From assembly GCA_038106185.1 (NCBI GenBank), contig JAYODE010000009.1, positions 25,826 to 89,825 on the forward strand: a stretch of 64,000 nt of DNA. Direction: 5' to 3'. Shown here one piece after another: positions 17,688 through 25,964 of this stretch (positions within the stretch are counted from its first letter, which is position 1; the number at the start of each line of letters is the position of its first letter). The notes under the pieces were generated by a model. The model was given only the letters and a program-made list of their open reading frames with translations, searched no databases and was not told the DNA's origin. The translations under genes were made by a program, and so were the position numbers. The DNA comes from UBA4582 sp038106185. Lineage in GTDB: Bacteria > Pseudomonadota > Gammaproteobacteria > Pseudomonadales > Azotimanducaceae.

Positions 17688-19211
17688 ATGACAGTTATAA
17701 CCAAGGAAGACCTGGTGCAAAGCATTCAGGATGCATTGCAGTATATCTCCTACTATCATCCGGTCGACTTTATTCAGGCCATGAATGCCGCCTATGAGCG
17801 CGAAGCGTCTGCTGCGGCTAAGGATGCGATGGCACAAATCCTGATCAACTCGCGAATGTGTGCTGAAGGCAATCGGCCGATCTGTCAGGATACTGGCATT
17901 GTGAATGTCTTTATCTCGGTGGGCATGAATGTTCGCTTTGAAACTGATCAGTCTCTGGAAGATATGATCAATGAGGGTGTGCGACGAGCCTACCTGTTGC
18001 CCGACAATGTGTTGCGCGCATCTGTGCTTGCGGATCCTGCCGGCAAGCGAATCAATACCAAGGATAACACGCCGGCTGTGATTCACACCGAGTTGGTACC
18101 CGGTGATAAGGTGGATATACATGTCGCGGCAAAAGGTGGTGGCTCGGAGGCCAAGTCCAAGCTGGCGATGTTGAATCCTGCCGACAGTATTGTCGATTGG
18201 GTTATCAAGACAGTGCCGACCATGGGTGCAGGCTGGTGTCCACCCGGGATGCTGGGTATCGGCATTGGCGGAACCGCCGAGAAGGCGATGCTGCTGGCAA
18301 AGCGCTCACTGATGGACCCTATTGATATCTATGACCTGCAAGCTCGAGGCCCCGAGTCGAGAATAGAAGAGTTGCGGCTGGAAATATTTGAGAAGGTCAA
18401 TGGTTTGGGTATTGGCGCTCAAGGCCTGGGTGGTTTGACGACCGTTCTGGATATTAAAATTCTCGATTATCCGACCCACGCGGCCAACTTGCCGGTGGCG
18501 ATGATACCCAATTGTGCTGCGACTCGGCATGTGCATTTTGTCCTGGATGGCAGCGGGCCCGTCGATCTGCAGCCGCCCAAACTGGAAGACTGGCCAAAAA
18601 TCACCTGGGAGGCCGGGCCTAACTCACGTCGAGTCAACCTTGATGCTGTGACGCCAGAAGAAGTAGCCAGCTGGCAGCCGGGGGAAACACTGCTGCTTAG
18701 CGGCAAAATGTTAACAGGCCGCGATGCAGCGCATAAACGCATTCGTGACCTGCTGGAGCAGGGCAAGGGGCTGCCGAAGGGCGTCGATCTCGCGGGTAAG
18801 TTCATTTACTATGTAGGTCCTGTTGACCCGGTTCGAGAAGAGGTTGTCGGACCGGCTGGTCCCACGACGGCGACGCGTATGGATGGTTTTACCGAGATGA
18901 TGCTATCGCAGACCGGTCTGCTTGGCATGGTCGGGAAAGCCGAGCGCGGACCTTCGGCAATTGAGGCTATTCGAAAGCATCGAGCGGTATATTTAATGGC
19001 TGTTGGCGGTGCGGCATTTCTCGTTTCCAAGGCGATTCGAAAATCCAGAGTGGTCGCCTTTGAGGACCTGGGTATGGAGGCTATTCATGAATTCGAGGTC
19101 GAAGACATGCCAGTTACGGTTGCCGTGGATACCCGTGGCGAGTCGGTGCATGTCTCGGGACCGAAAGAATGGCGTTCAAAAATCGGGCTGTTGCCAGTGC
19201 TGGAAGTCTAG
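17688..19211 (+). CDS. fumA: Fumarate hydratase class I (iron-sulfur)
   Basis: 507-residue class I fumarase, interconverting fumarate and malate with an oxygen-sensitive [4Fe-4S] cluster. The likely cluster cysteines are Cys66 (PICQDTG), Cys184 (WCPPGMLG) and Cys276 (PNCAATRH). The C-terminal beta-like domain is fused in one chain, as in E. coli FumA, with VGPAGPTTATRMDGFTEMM and AVGGAAFLVSKAI. GAAGGAAG precedes the ATG. No second fumarase is visible here. The acyl-CoA carboxylase lies downstream after a 170-bp spacer with its own likely promoter. Confidence 0.94.
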   Translation: MTVITKEDLVQSIQDALQYISYYHPVDFIQAMNAAYEREASAAAKDAMAQILINSRMCAEGNRPICQDTGIVNVFISVGMNVRFETDQSLEDMINEGVRRAYLLPDNVLRASVLADPAGKRINTKDNTPAVIHTELVPGDKVDIHVAAKGGGSEAKSKLAMLNPADSIVDWVIKTVPTMGAGWCPPGMLGIGIGGTAEKAMLLAKRSLMDPIDIYDLQARGPESRIEELRLEIFEKVNGLGIGAQGLGGLTTVLDIKILDYPTHAANLPVAMIPNCAATRHVHFVLDGSGPVDLQPPKLEDWPKITWEAGPNSRRVNLDAVTPEEVASWQPGETLLLSGKMLTGRDAAHKRIRDLLEQGKGLPKGVDLAGKFIYYVGPVDPVREEVVGPAGPTTATRMDGFTEMMLSQTGLLGMVGKAERGPSAIEAIRKHRAVYLMAVGGAAFLVSKAIRKSRVVAFEDLGMEAIHEFEVEDMPVTVAVDTRGESVHVSGPKEWRSKIGLLPVLEV

Positions 19212-19227
19212 GATGGATTTTTAGCAA

Positions 19228-19256
19228 TTTAGCTAAAACTGTAATCCCTTTATAAT
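19228..19256 (+). promoter_or_regulatory. Candidate promoter for the giant acyl-CoA carboxylase
   Basis: A perfect -10 TATAAT (19251-19256) lies 17 bp after a weak -35 (TTTAGC, 19228-19233), directly behind the fumarase stop. It would give a leader of about 120-155 nt to the carboxylase start. The palindrome at 19372-19390 would lie inside that leader. Confidence 0.4.
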
Positions 19257-19371
19257 CAACTGGTTAACCTCGAGTGCAACGTCTTTACCGTTGATTGCGG
19301 CGTGCCATTAGAGTAAATTGCGGCTAGGTAACCCGGTCTGGTCTCTGGGTAATTTTTATTATCATTTTTCT

Positions 19372-19390
19372 ACGCCCCATTATGGGGCGT
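19372..19390. promoter_or_regulatory. Perfect 9-1-9 inverted repeat overlapping the first possible carboxylase start
   Basis: ACGCCCCAT and ATGGGGCGT flank a single T. In RNA this folds as a 7-bp GC-rich stem (ACGCCCC/GGGGCGT) with an ATTAT loop that contains the ATG at 19382. It could mask that start, act as an operator, or be a weak fumarase terminator, though no U-tract follows. It favours initiation at one of the later in-frame ATGs. Confidence 0.5.
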
Positions 19391-22300
19391 CGATGTATCA
19401 ATGGAATGCGATTTCTTATGGGGCAAGAACCAACCTCTGTCGACCAGCTTTACCTGAATGCTGAAAATCTGGCGCAGGACTTCTCGTTATTCCCGCGCCG
19501 CCAAAGCGCGTCAGTCATCGGCGGTCTGTTAAACAACAAACAGATAGAGGCGAGGGTAAAACAACTGAGGGGCATGGAAGTGGATGCCTATATTGCTGCC
19601 ACGGTTGCACCCACTGAAGAATCAACCCGCCCCGGGGCGAAAGACATAGTCGCTGCACTGGATGTGCCTGTGGCCAACGTGATTGAGCGAGGACCTTTTT
19701 ACTGTGCTGAGCTAACCTTTGACTTTGGTGGTACGGGTCGTACCGTCGGTTTGATCGCGCAAAATAGAGCCCATGGGTCAGGGGTCTGGGGTCCGGAACA
19801 CCATGACTTGGCATCAAAAATGGCCGGTCACTTTGCTATTCGCTCGATGCCTATCGTCACCTTTATGGATACGCCTGGCGCAGATCCTTATGAATTGGCC
19901 AACGCGCATAATCAGGCCCACTCCATTTCCAGGTTAATTGCCGAACTCTGTAACGTCGATGTGCCGACGCTGGGCATCATCATTGGTCAGGGCTATTCGG
20001 GAGGGGCAATACCCCTGGCTGCGAGTAACCTGCTGTTGTCCGTCCGAACTGGCGTGTTCAATACGATTCACCCCAAGTCGCTGGCGAATTTGGTGCGACG
20101 CTACAATCTCTCCTGGCAAGAGTGTGCGCAATTTGTCGGAGTCTCATCCTATGAGCTCTACATGCAGGGCAATATCGATGGCGTGATCGATTATGATCCT
20201 GGGGAAACTCGAAACATTGGTCATCTGAGAGACGCTATCGTTCAGGGGATTACCTCGATTGAGGAGGGCACTCGGCAGTTTGTGAGTAAGCATCCTGAAA
20301 TTTTTGATCACTATCGGCGGAACATTAAACGCTACCTTAATCCGTCCGATTTTATTTCAGCGATCAACGCCAGTTCGACACTGAAGACTCGAGTCTCACC
20401 GACTGAATACCCCAATGTGTTTGGCGCTGCCTATCGTTACCTGCGTTACCTTGGTCTGCGCAAACGCATCAAAAGTACAACCACCACGCAGTATGGTCGA
20501 TTAGCGAATACCAAAATTCCGGAAGGCGAGTTGGCGCAGCGATTACACCGAGAGCGTCGAACGGCGTTCCTTGTCTGGTTGCAAGATCCAGACAAGATTC
20601 TCTATGAAGATGTTCTAAGCAAGGCTTGGAAGAACTACGTTGACAAGAAAGCCGCGGTCGGCGACGAGCGTGGCCGTCTTGCCCAATTAATCTTTGGAGA
20701 GCCGACCCGTAATTACCAGTTGGCAAAGAGAGAACTATGTCTGGTCACTGGACTTCACCTCTACAATCGCTGGAAAGGTAGTGCAAGAGATAACTTGTCG
20801 GCATTGATTGAGCATATGGACAACGAAGATGCCAATGCCTATCTGCTGCGCCCGCGTGACATAAAAGATGTCAAGGGTCTGCTGGGTGCCATGTCAAATA
20901 CTGAAAATGCGTTCGTCGTTGCAGTGAAACGTAAATTTTCTTATGAAGGCAAGCGACTGTTTGACGCTGAGTACATCGAGGAAAAATCGGCTGATTTTCT
21001 CGTCGGTCAGCTGATTGCAGAGCTCAATCTGATTCTTGAAGGCAGCTCCTTGTATGACAGTGAGAAATTGGCCGGTGAAAACCTGTCTGAGTTCAGTCGC
21101 AAGTTAATCGAAAAGGGGAGCGAACATCCGATTCAGCTTAATCGTCGCCTGCTCGAAGACAGCCTTTGGTCTTATATTGAGCGAAAGAGGAATAAAACGG
21201 ATCGGATTGCTGAGCAGGATAGAACCATCCTGGATGTCATCTTTGATGAGGATATTCGTCATGATTTCGTCGCCGAATGTCAGAATCTGATCACCTTTGG
21301 CATTACCTACGACAATCTGATTGGTGAGCTAGTGTCAGTTGCTCGTCAGGCTCATGAGTCGCGCGCACTGCCCGCAGACTTTATTCAGCAGCTGATTGAC
21401 AAATCGATCAGCGAAGTCAGTCAGCTCGAAGTGGTCGCCGGTCAGGACAAGGCGCAGATCAACCAGCGCTTTGCTGGTTGGGTTAAAGATCTCTCAAATT
21501 ACTCTCGCAGCAGTGTTTTCCTCAAATCTGTCGAGGAATGGATTCGGGTCGTGCACAAAGACAAGTCAGATACGCTGTTTGTCGTGGTGAGTTTTTTCTT
21601 TGAGAAATTGCTGCCTGAGTATTACGCCAGTAAGAATAGCGGTAAGCGCTACGAAGGCAAAATTGAACCTGTGCGCATTGGTCGTAGAAAAGATTTTTGG
21701 AACCGTTTGAATATTGCCTATCGTGATCTGTTGTTTCATGAGCAACTCACCCGCGAAAAGCGCTCCAATCGAACCACTTATGAAACGCTATTAGAAAAGT
21801 ATGTGAATAATTTCACAGAACTGAACGGCACCTTGATGTCTGCAAATCCGGTAGCCTTTCCGACCTTCCGTCCGTCCATTGAATCAGCGTTGAAAAATAA
21901 TATTCGGCCATCTGGCTTGATCACGGGTCTGGGTGATTTTACCACTGAGAAAGGTTGTTATCGTGTCGGTCTGGTTATGTCCAACGTGGCATTTCAGGCA
22001 GGCAGCATCGATAACTCTGACTGTGTGCGATTCTGCAAACTGTTGGTTGAGTGCGCAGAACAGCAGTTGCCGGTGATCTGCTTTATTTCATCTGGCGGTA
22101 TGCAGACCAAAGAAGGAGCAGCGGCCTTGTTCACCATGGCGGTGGTCAACGATCGAATTACGCGCTTTGTGCGCGACAATGATCTGCCGATTATCATGTT
22201 TGGCTTTGGCGACTGTACCGGCGGTGCGCAGGCCAGTTTTGTGACGCATCCCTTGGTTCAAAATTATTACTTTACCGGCACCAGCATGCCGTTTGCCGGG

Positions 22301-24313
22301 CAGACCGTGGTCGAGCGTAACTTGCCCTACACCTGCATGCTCAGCAATTACCTGTCGATCAATCCGGGAGCGATGCGTGGTCTGGTAAAACACCCTTTCT
22401 CAACTGGTCTGGACCAGGAACTTCGCCGAGTCGATCCAGCGATACCCTTACCAACAGAGTCAGTAGAGCAGGTGGTCGATCGAATAATGTCCGGCAGTCT
22501 GAGCGCCGTGGAGCCGATTGTTGTTCAACATCATATCTCAGAAGCTGAGCTGATTCGGCCCATCAAGCGAGTACTTGTGCATGCGCGAGGCTGTACGGCG
22601 GTGAAGCTGGTGAGTCGTGCGATCGACTATGGATATGAAGTCGTGCTGGTTCAATCTGATCCGGATATGGAGTCTGTGCCCGCAGATATGGTGCGTGCGG
22701 ATCAAAAGCACAGTTTGGTTTGTATTGGGGGTAATACGTCGGATGAGAGTTATCTCAATGCCCTGAGCGTACTGAGTATCGCTGAAATTGAGCGAGTGGA
22801 CGCGCTACACCCTGGGATCGGTTTTCTTTCAGAAGATCCGAATTTCGCCAAACTCGTGCGTAATCGAGCCATCAATTTTATCGGTCCAAAAGTTTCCAGC
22901 ATGGAAACCATGGGTAACAAATCAAATGCCATTAATACGACCCAGAGCATTAATGTGCCGGTTGTACCTGGCAGTCATGGCATTGTCAGTACCTCAGAAA
23001 GCGCTGCAGAGATTGCCGAGCAGGTGGGTTATCCGATTTTATTGAAGGCGGTTCATGGTGGCGGTGGTAAGGGCATTCAAGTTGTTCGTAGACCCGAACA
23101 GCTGCACGGTCTGTTTCACCAAGTGACGAGTGAAGCCAAAGCGGCGTTTGGTAATGGCGATGTCTACATTGAAAAATTTGTCACCTCACTGCGGCATATT
23201 GAGGCCCAAATATTAAGGGATACGCATGGCAACACGTTAGTCGTCGGCCTCAGAGATTGTAGCGTTCAGCGTAATAATCAAAAGCTGATGGAAGAATCAT
23301 CGTCGACCATGTTGCCGGAAAAACTCAAAAAGCAGGTGTTTGACTATGCCAGCAAGATCGCCAATGCTGTTGACTACATTGGTGCTGGTACAGTTGAGTT
23401 TATCTATGACGTGCCAAATGATGCGGTCTATTTCATGGAAATGAATACCCGCTTGCAGGTTGAACACCCTGTCACTGAAGTCGTGACAGGCGTTGATATC
23501 GTCAGGCAACAATTTGAGATTGCCTCTGGCGGATCTATCGCAGGCTTGCAGCTGGCAGAAAAGGGCTACGCGTTGGAAGTTCGAGTAAATGCCGAGAAAG
23601 CCGTGCTTGATGCAGAAGGTAAGGTATCTTTTGCGCCCACGCCAGGTGAAATTACCGTCTGCGAGCTACCCAGTGAACCACACATTCAGTTAATTTCAAT
23701 GGCGGGTCAGGGTAAAGTGGTTTCGCCCTTTTACGATAGTTTGATCGTTCAAATTATCTGCCACGGCAAAGATCGAAATGACACGGTGAAAAAGATGCTG
23801 GCTTATCTGGGCCGAGTCAAGATCCACGGTATCAGCACCAACATCTGCTTAATCAAGCGCATCCTGGCGGACAAGGTGTTTCTTGATGGTGTGTACGATA
23901 CCGGCTACCTGCCGGCATTCCTTGAGCGGACCGATATGGCTGCACTGATTGCCGAAATAGAAGAGGCATCCGGGACTCAAGGCGTTGGCATTGACCTGGA
24001 AATGCTCCGAATCGAGGGTAGCAATGAGCTGAAGGTCCTGTCTCCATCAACCGGGGTTTTCTATAGAACGCCTTCGCCGACCGAGCCCGAGTATGTGAAT
24101 GTCGGCGACCTGGTGCGAGCAGACGATACGCTTTGCCAGCTGGAAGCGATGAAAATGTTCACGCCGGTGAACCTCAATTCGTTTGCCAGTGATAAAGGGG
24201 AGCTCTACCCGGCTGACCGCCAGTACGAGATTACTCGAATCAATATCTCCAGTGGCCAGCAGGTTAACGAAGGTGACCTGCTGTTTGTCATAAGACCACG
24301 GGTAGCTCTTTAG
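19382..24313 (+). CDS. Giant single-chain acyl-CoA (acetyl-CoA) carboxylase: CT-alpha / linker / CT-beta / BC / BCCP
   Basis: 1643-residue biotin-dependent carboxylase that should make malonyl-CoA (or a homologue) from acyl-CoA, bicarbonate and ATP. Domains in order: AccA-like carboxyltransferase at about 15-310 (VTFMDTPGADP near 159, IIGQGYSGGAIP near 207); an unrecognised, largely helical, charged region at about 320-840; AccD-like carboxyltransferase at about 850-1040 (CFISSGGMQTKEGA near 900, GDCTGGAQASF near 943), with no cysteine zinc ribbon before it; biotin carboxylase at about 1060-1500 (HGGGGKGI near 1226, RDCSVQRNNQK, EMNTRLQVEHP near 1353); and a biotinyl domain with LEAMKMF, biotin on Lys1591. 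Every catalytic block is present. In-frame ATGs at 19382, 19406 and 19418 compete as starts; none has a strong Shine-Dalgarno. Confidence 0.88.
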   Translation: MGRRCINGMRFLMGQEPTSVDQLYLNAENLAQDFSLFPRRQSASVIGGLLNNKQIEARVKQLRGMEVDAYIAATVAPTEESTRPGAKDIVAALDVPVANVIERGPFYCAELTFDFGGTGRTVGLIAQNRAHGSGVWGPEHHDLASKMAGHFAIRSMPIVTFMDTPGADPYELANAHNQAHSISRLIAELCNVDVPTLGIIIGQGYSGGAIPLAASNLLLSVRTGVFNTIHPKSLANLVRRYNLSWQECAQFVGVSSYELYMQGNIDGVIDYDPGETRNIGHLRDAIVQGITSIEEGTRQFVSKHPEIFDHYRRNIKRYLNPSDFISAINASSTLKTRVSPTEYPNVFGAAYRYLRYLGLRKRIKSTTTTQYGRLANTKIPEGELAQRLHRERRTAFLVWLQDPDKILYEDVLSKAWKNYVDKKAAVGDERGRLAQLIFGEPTRNYQLAKRELCLVTGLHLYNRWKGSARDNLSALIEHMDNEDANAYLLRPRDIKDVKGLLGAMSNTENAFVVAVKRKFSYEGKRLFDAEYIEEKSADFLVGQLIAELNLILEGSSLYDSEKLAGENLSEFSRKLIEKGSEHPIQLNRRLLEDSLWSYIERKRNKTDRIAEQDRTILDVIFDEDIRHDFVAECQNLITFGITYDNLIGELVSVARQAHESRALPADFIQQLIDKSISEVSQLEVVAGQDKAQINQRFAGWVKDLSNYSRSSVFLKSVEEWIRVVHKDKSDTLFVVVSFFFEKLLPEYYASKNSGKRYEGKIEPVRIGRRKDFWNRLNIAYRDLLFHEQLTREKRSNRTTYETLLEKYVNNFTELNGTLMSANPVAFPTFRPSIESALKNNIRPSGLITGLGDFTTEKGCYRVGLVMSNVAFQAGSIDNSDCVRFCKLLVECAEQQLPVICFISSGGMQTKEGAAALFTMAVVNDRITRFVRDNDLPIIMFGFGDCTGGAQASFVTHPLVQNYYFTGTSMPFAGQTVVERNLPYTCMLSNYLSINPGAMRGLVKHPFSTGLDQELRRVDPAIPLPTESVEQVVDRIMSGSLSAVEPIVVQHHISEAELIRPIKRVLVHARGCTAVKLVSRAIDYGYEVVLVQSDPDMESVPADMVRADQKHSLVCIGGNTSDESYLNALSVLSIAEIERVDALHPGIGFLSEDPNFAKLVRNRAINFIGPKVSSMETMGNKSNAINTTQSINVPVVPGSHGIVSTSESAAEIAEQVGYPILLKAVHGGGGKGIQVVRRPEQLHGLFHQVTSEAKAAFGNGDVYIEKFVTSLRHIEAQILRDTHGNTLVVGLRDCSVQRNNQKLMEESSSTMLPEKLKKQVFDYASKIANAVDYIGAGTVEFIYDVPNDAVYFMEMNTRLQVEHPVTEVVTGVDIVRQQFEIASGGSIAGLQLAEKGYALEVRVNAEKAVLDAEGKVSFAPTPGEITVCELPSEPHIQLISMAGQGKVVSPFYDSLIVQIICHGKDRNDTVKKMLAYLGRVKIHGISTNICLIKRILADKVFLDGVYDTGYLPAFLERTDMAALIAEIEEASGTQGVGIDLEMLRIEGSNELKVLSPSTGVFYRTPSPTEPEYVNVGDLVRADDTLCQLEAMKMFTPVNLNSFASDKGELYPADRQYEITRINISSGQQVNEGDLLFVIRPRVAL

Positions 24314-24321
24314 AGTGACCA

Positions 24322-24354
24322 GACTGCCTGCTTTAGGCTCTAGAGCAGGCGGTC
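24322..24354. terminator. Hairpin between convergent carboxylase and DUF4124 genes
   Basis: An 11-bp stem (GACTGCCTGCT / AGCAGGCGGTC, one G-T pair) with an 11-nt loop lies between the two convergent stops and overlaps the end of the minus-strand gene. No strong T-run follows on either strand, so efficiency is uncertain. Confidence 0.4.
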
Positions 24355-24756
24355 CATGAGTTTTCTGCGATCCATCCGTAATTGCTTCAGGCGCTCGGCC
24401 ATGCTGGCCAGTGGCGGCGCATAGTTGCGACCAATGGCCTGCTGGGTTTCTAATGTGCCGAGCCCGCTGGCCTCTGCTAACAATAATTTTTCGTTACGCG
24501 AATGTTTAATTGTCTCGATTTCAGCTTCGACTCTTTTGATTTCCTGGTCGATCGCATAGATGCGATAGCGCATCTGAACATTTAGCGCTTCTACGGGTGT
24601 CCGACTCGATAACTCGACGCTGGCGTCTCCGCAACTGGTCGCGCTGTATTCGGTCTGACCGAAAGAATTCACGCAGGCGAAAACCTCAGCATTGGCCGCT
24701 GAAGAGATGCAGGCCAACAAACCCGCGAACAACAACATTTTGGCTGAGTTGAGCAT
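24340..24756 (-). CDS. Exported DUF4124-type protein with coiled coil
   Basis: 138-residue protein with a signal peptide (MLLFAGLLACISSAANA, cleavage after ANA). It is followed by EVFACVNSFGQTEYSATSCG, which fits the short DUF4124 domain (aromatic-rich start and Y/S-x-x-P/A-C end, with two cysteines that may pair). Residues 60-138 are charged and helical (YAIDQEIKRVEAEIETIKHS...RLKQLRMDRRKLMDRLL), likely coiled coil. Periplasmic location is expected. Function is unknown. It is a single gene, convergent with the carboxylase and divergent from the LysR gene. Confidence 0.7.
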   Translation of the reverse strand: MLNSAKMLLFAGLLACISSAANAEVFACVNSFGQTEYSATSCGDASVELSSRTPVEALNVQMRYRIYAIDQEIKRVEAEIETIKHSRNEKLLLAEASGLGTLETQQAIGRNYAPPLASMAERLKQLRMDRRKLMDRLL

Positions 24757-25008
24757 ATGGTGAGTCTAGTCAGGTCAGCGGCACGCAGACAGACTGATTC
24801 GACTGCCGGCGAATTCCCCTGGATGAAATGTCAGTGCGGGTCGCCCGCAGAGAGCCTGCTCGCTGTTAAGTTACCATTTCCCTGCATAAGAGGAGTCGAA
24901 CGGGTAGTGGCGTGTGAAGGCGAGGGGCGATTGACGTCGACAATATGGGTGCTAATAAAGAATAGATGAAATATCATATATACCGTTTCGGAATGAATTG
25001 ATTTCACC

Positions 25009-25863
25009 ATGATTGAAAACCTTGAGACCCTGCTGGCCTTATCACGCACCGGCACCATGTTGGAAGCAGCCACAGACCTGAGAGTATCCCAGTCTGCGGT
25101 GAGCAAGCGCATCGCGACCCTTGAGAAATACTATGATCGCAAGCTGATCCAGAAAAAAGGTCGGCGAGTTGAGCTAACTCAGCACGGCAAGCAATTGGTG
25201 GACAAGATCGCGCCGGTGCTATCGGGCCTGCGCGACCTTTTTGTAGAGGACGTCAGTGCTGGCCGAGGTGAACTCACTATCGGCGTTTCAGACGCGATTC
25301 TGTCTTCCTGGGGGCCTTCGATTTTTTTTAAGATCAAGCAAGCCATGCCTGAGGTCAACTTTGCGTTTCATACTTACCGCACACCTGTAGTGCTGGATCG
25401 GGTCCGTTCCGGAGAATTCATGCTGGGAGTCTGTACGGGTTCTGATACGTTGGATACTGATCTGCAATCGGAAGTTCTGATGCGGGAGGCGATGGTGATT
25501 ATTCCGTCTGCCCTGGGTGAGCTTGAGTGGCCAAAAAAAGGAGAGCTGCCAGTGATCACCATCGAGGACTATTCTGGTGCCTGGCGCTCCTTCAGAGATG
25601 AAGTTAAACGCTTGCGCATTCGTCGAGAGGTCGCCTTGGAGTCCTTTTTCAGTGTTGCCCAGATGGCGCTGGCCGGTTTCGGGCATGGTCTGGTGCCCAT
25701 TGGTGTGGCACGAACCCTGAAGGTGCCGGAGAAGAAGATGCTCAATCTGGGGGATCGTGGTCTGACTCGACCCGTTCGGTTCGTTGCGCGCAAATCGACC
25801 TATTCCCTGCCGATCGTAACCCATTTTTACCAATCATTGGCCCAGGCCTTGCGCGCGACCTGA
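25009..25863 (+). CDS. LysR-family transcriptional regulator
   Basis: 284-residue LTTR. Residues 1-60 form the winged HTH (ENLETLLALSRTGTMLEAATDLRVSQSAVSKRIATLEKY), followed by RKLIQKKGRRVELTQHG. The remainder is a periplasmic-binding-like effector domain (IGVSDAILSSWGPSIFFKIKQAMPEVNF and so on). LTTRs usually regulate a divergent neighbour. The gene upstream and divergent is the DUF4124 protein, 252 bp away, so the target may instead be distant or be itself. The GntR-PurM gene is convergent downstream. Confidence 0.9.
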   Translation: MIENLETLLALSRTGTMLEAATDLRVSQSAVSKRIATLEKYYDRKLIQKKGRRVELTQHGKQLVDKIAPVLSGLRDLFVEDVSAGRGELTIGVSDAILSSWGPSIFFKIKQAMPEVNFAFHTYRTPVVLDRVRSGEFMLGVCTGSDTLDTDLQSEVLMREAMVIIPSALGELEWPKKGELPVITIEDYSGAWRSFRDEVKRLRIRREVALESFFSVAQMALAGFGHGLVPIGVARTLKVPEKKMLNLGDRGLTRPVRFVARKSTYSLPIVTHFYQSLAQALRAT

Positions 25864-25903
25864 GAAGTGCTCGAGCTATGAAGATGTCTCATCTGCCAGG
25901 CCC

Positions 25904-25928
25904 GCCAAGGATGCAGACGATCCTTGGC
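25904..25928 (+). terminator. Candidate terminator after the LysR gene
   Basis: A perfect 9-bp stem (GCCAAGGAT / ATCCTTGGC) with a 7-nt loop lies 40 bp after the LysR stop. A TTTT run comes only eleven bases later, so this is at best an imperfect intrinsic terminator. A second small hairpin (GGCCT-ATA-AGGCC, 25946-25958) follows, next to the convergent GntR-PurM stop. Confidence 0.4.
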
Positions 25929-25964
25929 ATGACTTGGGTTTTCGCGGCCTATAAGGCCTGAAAT

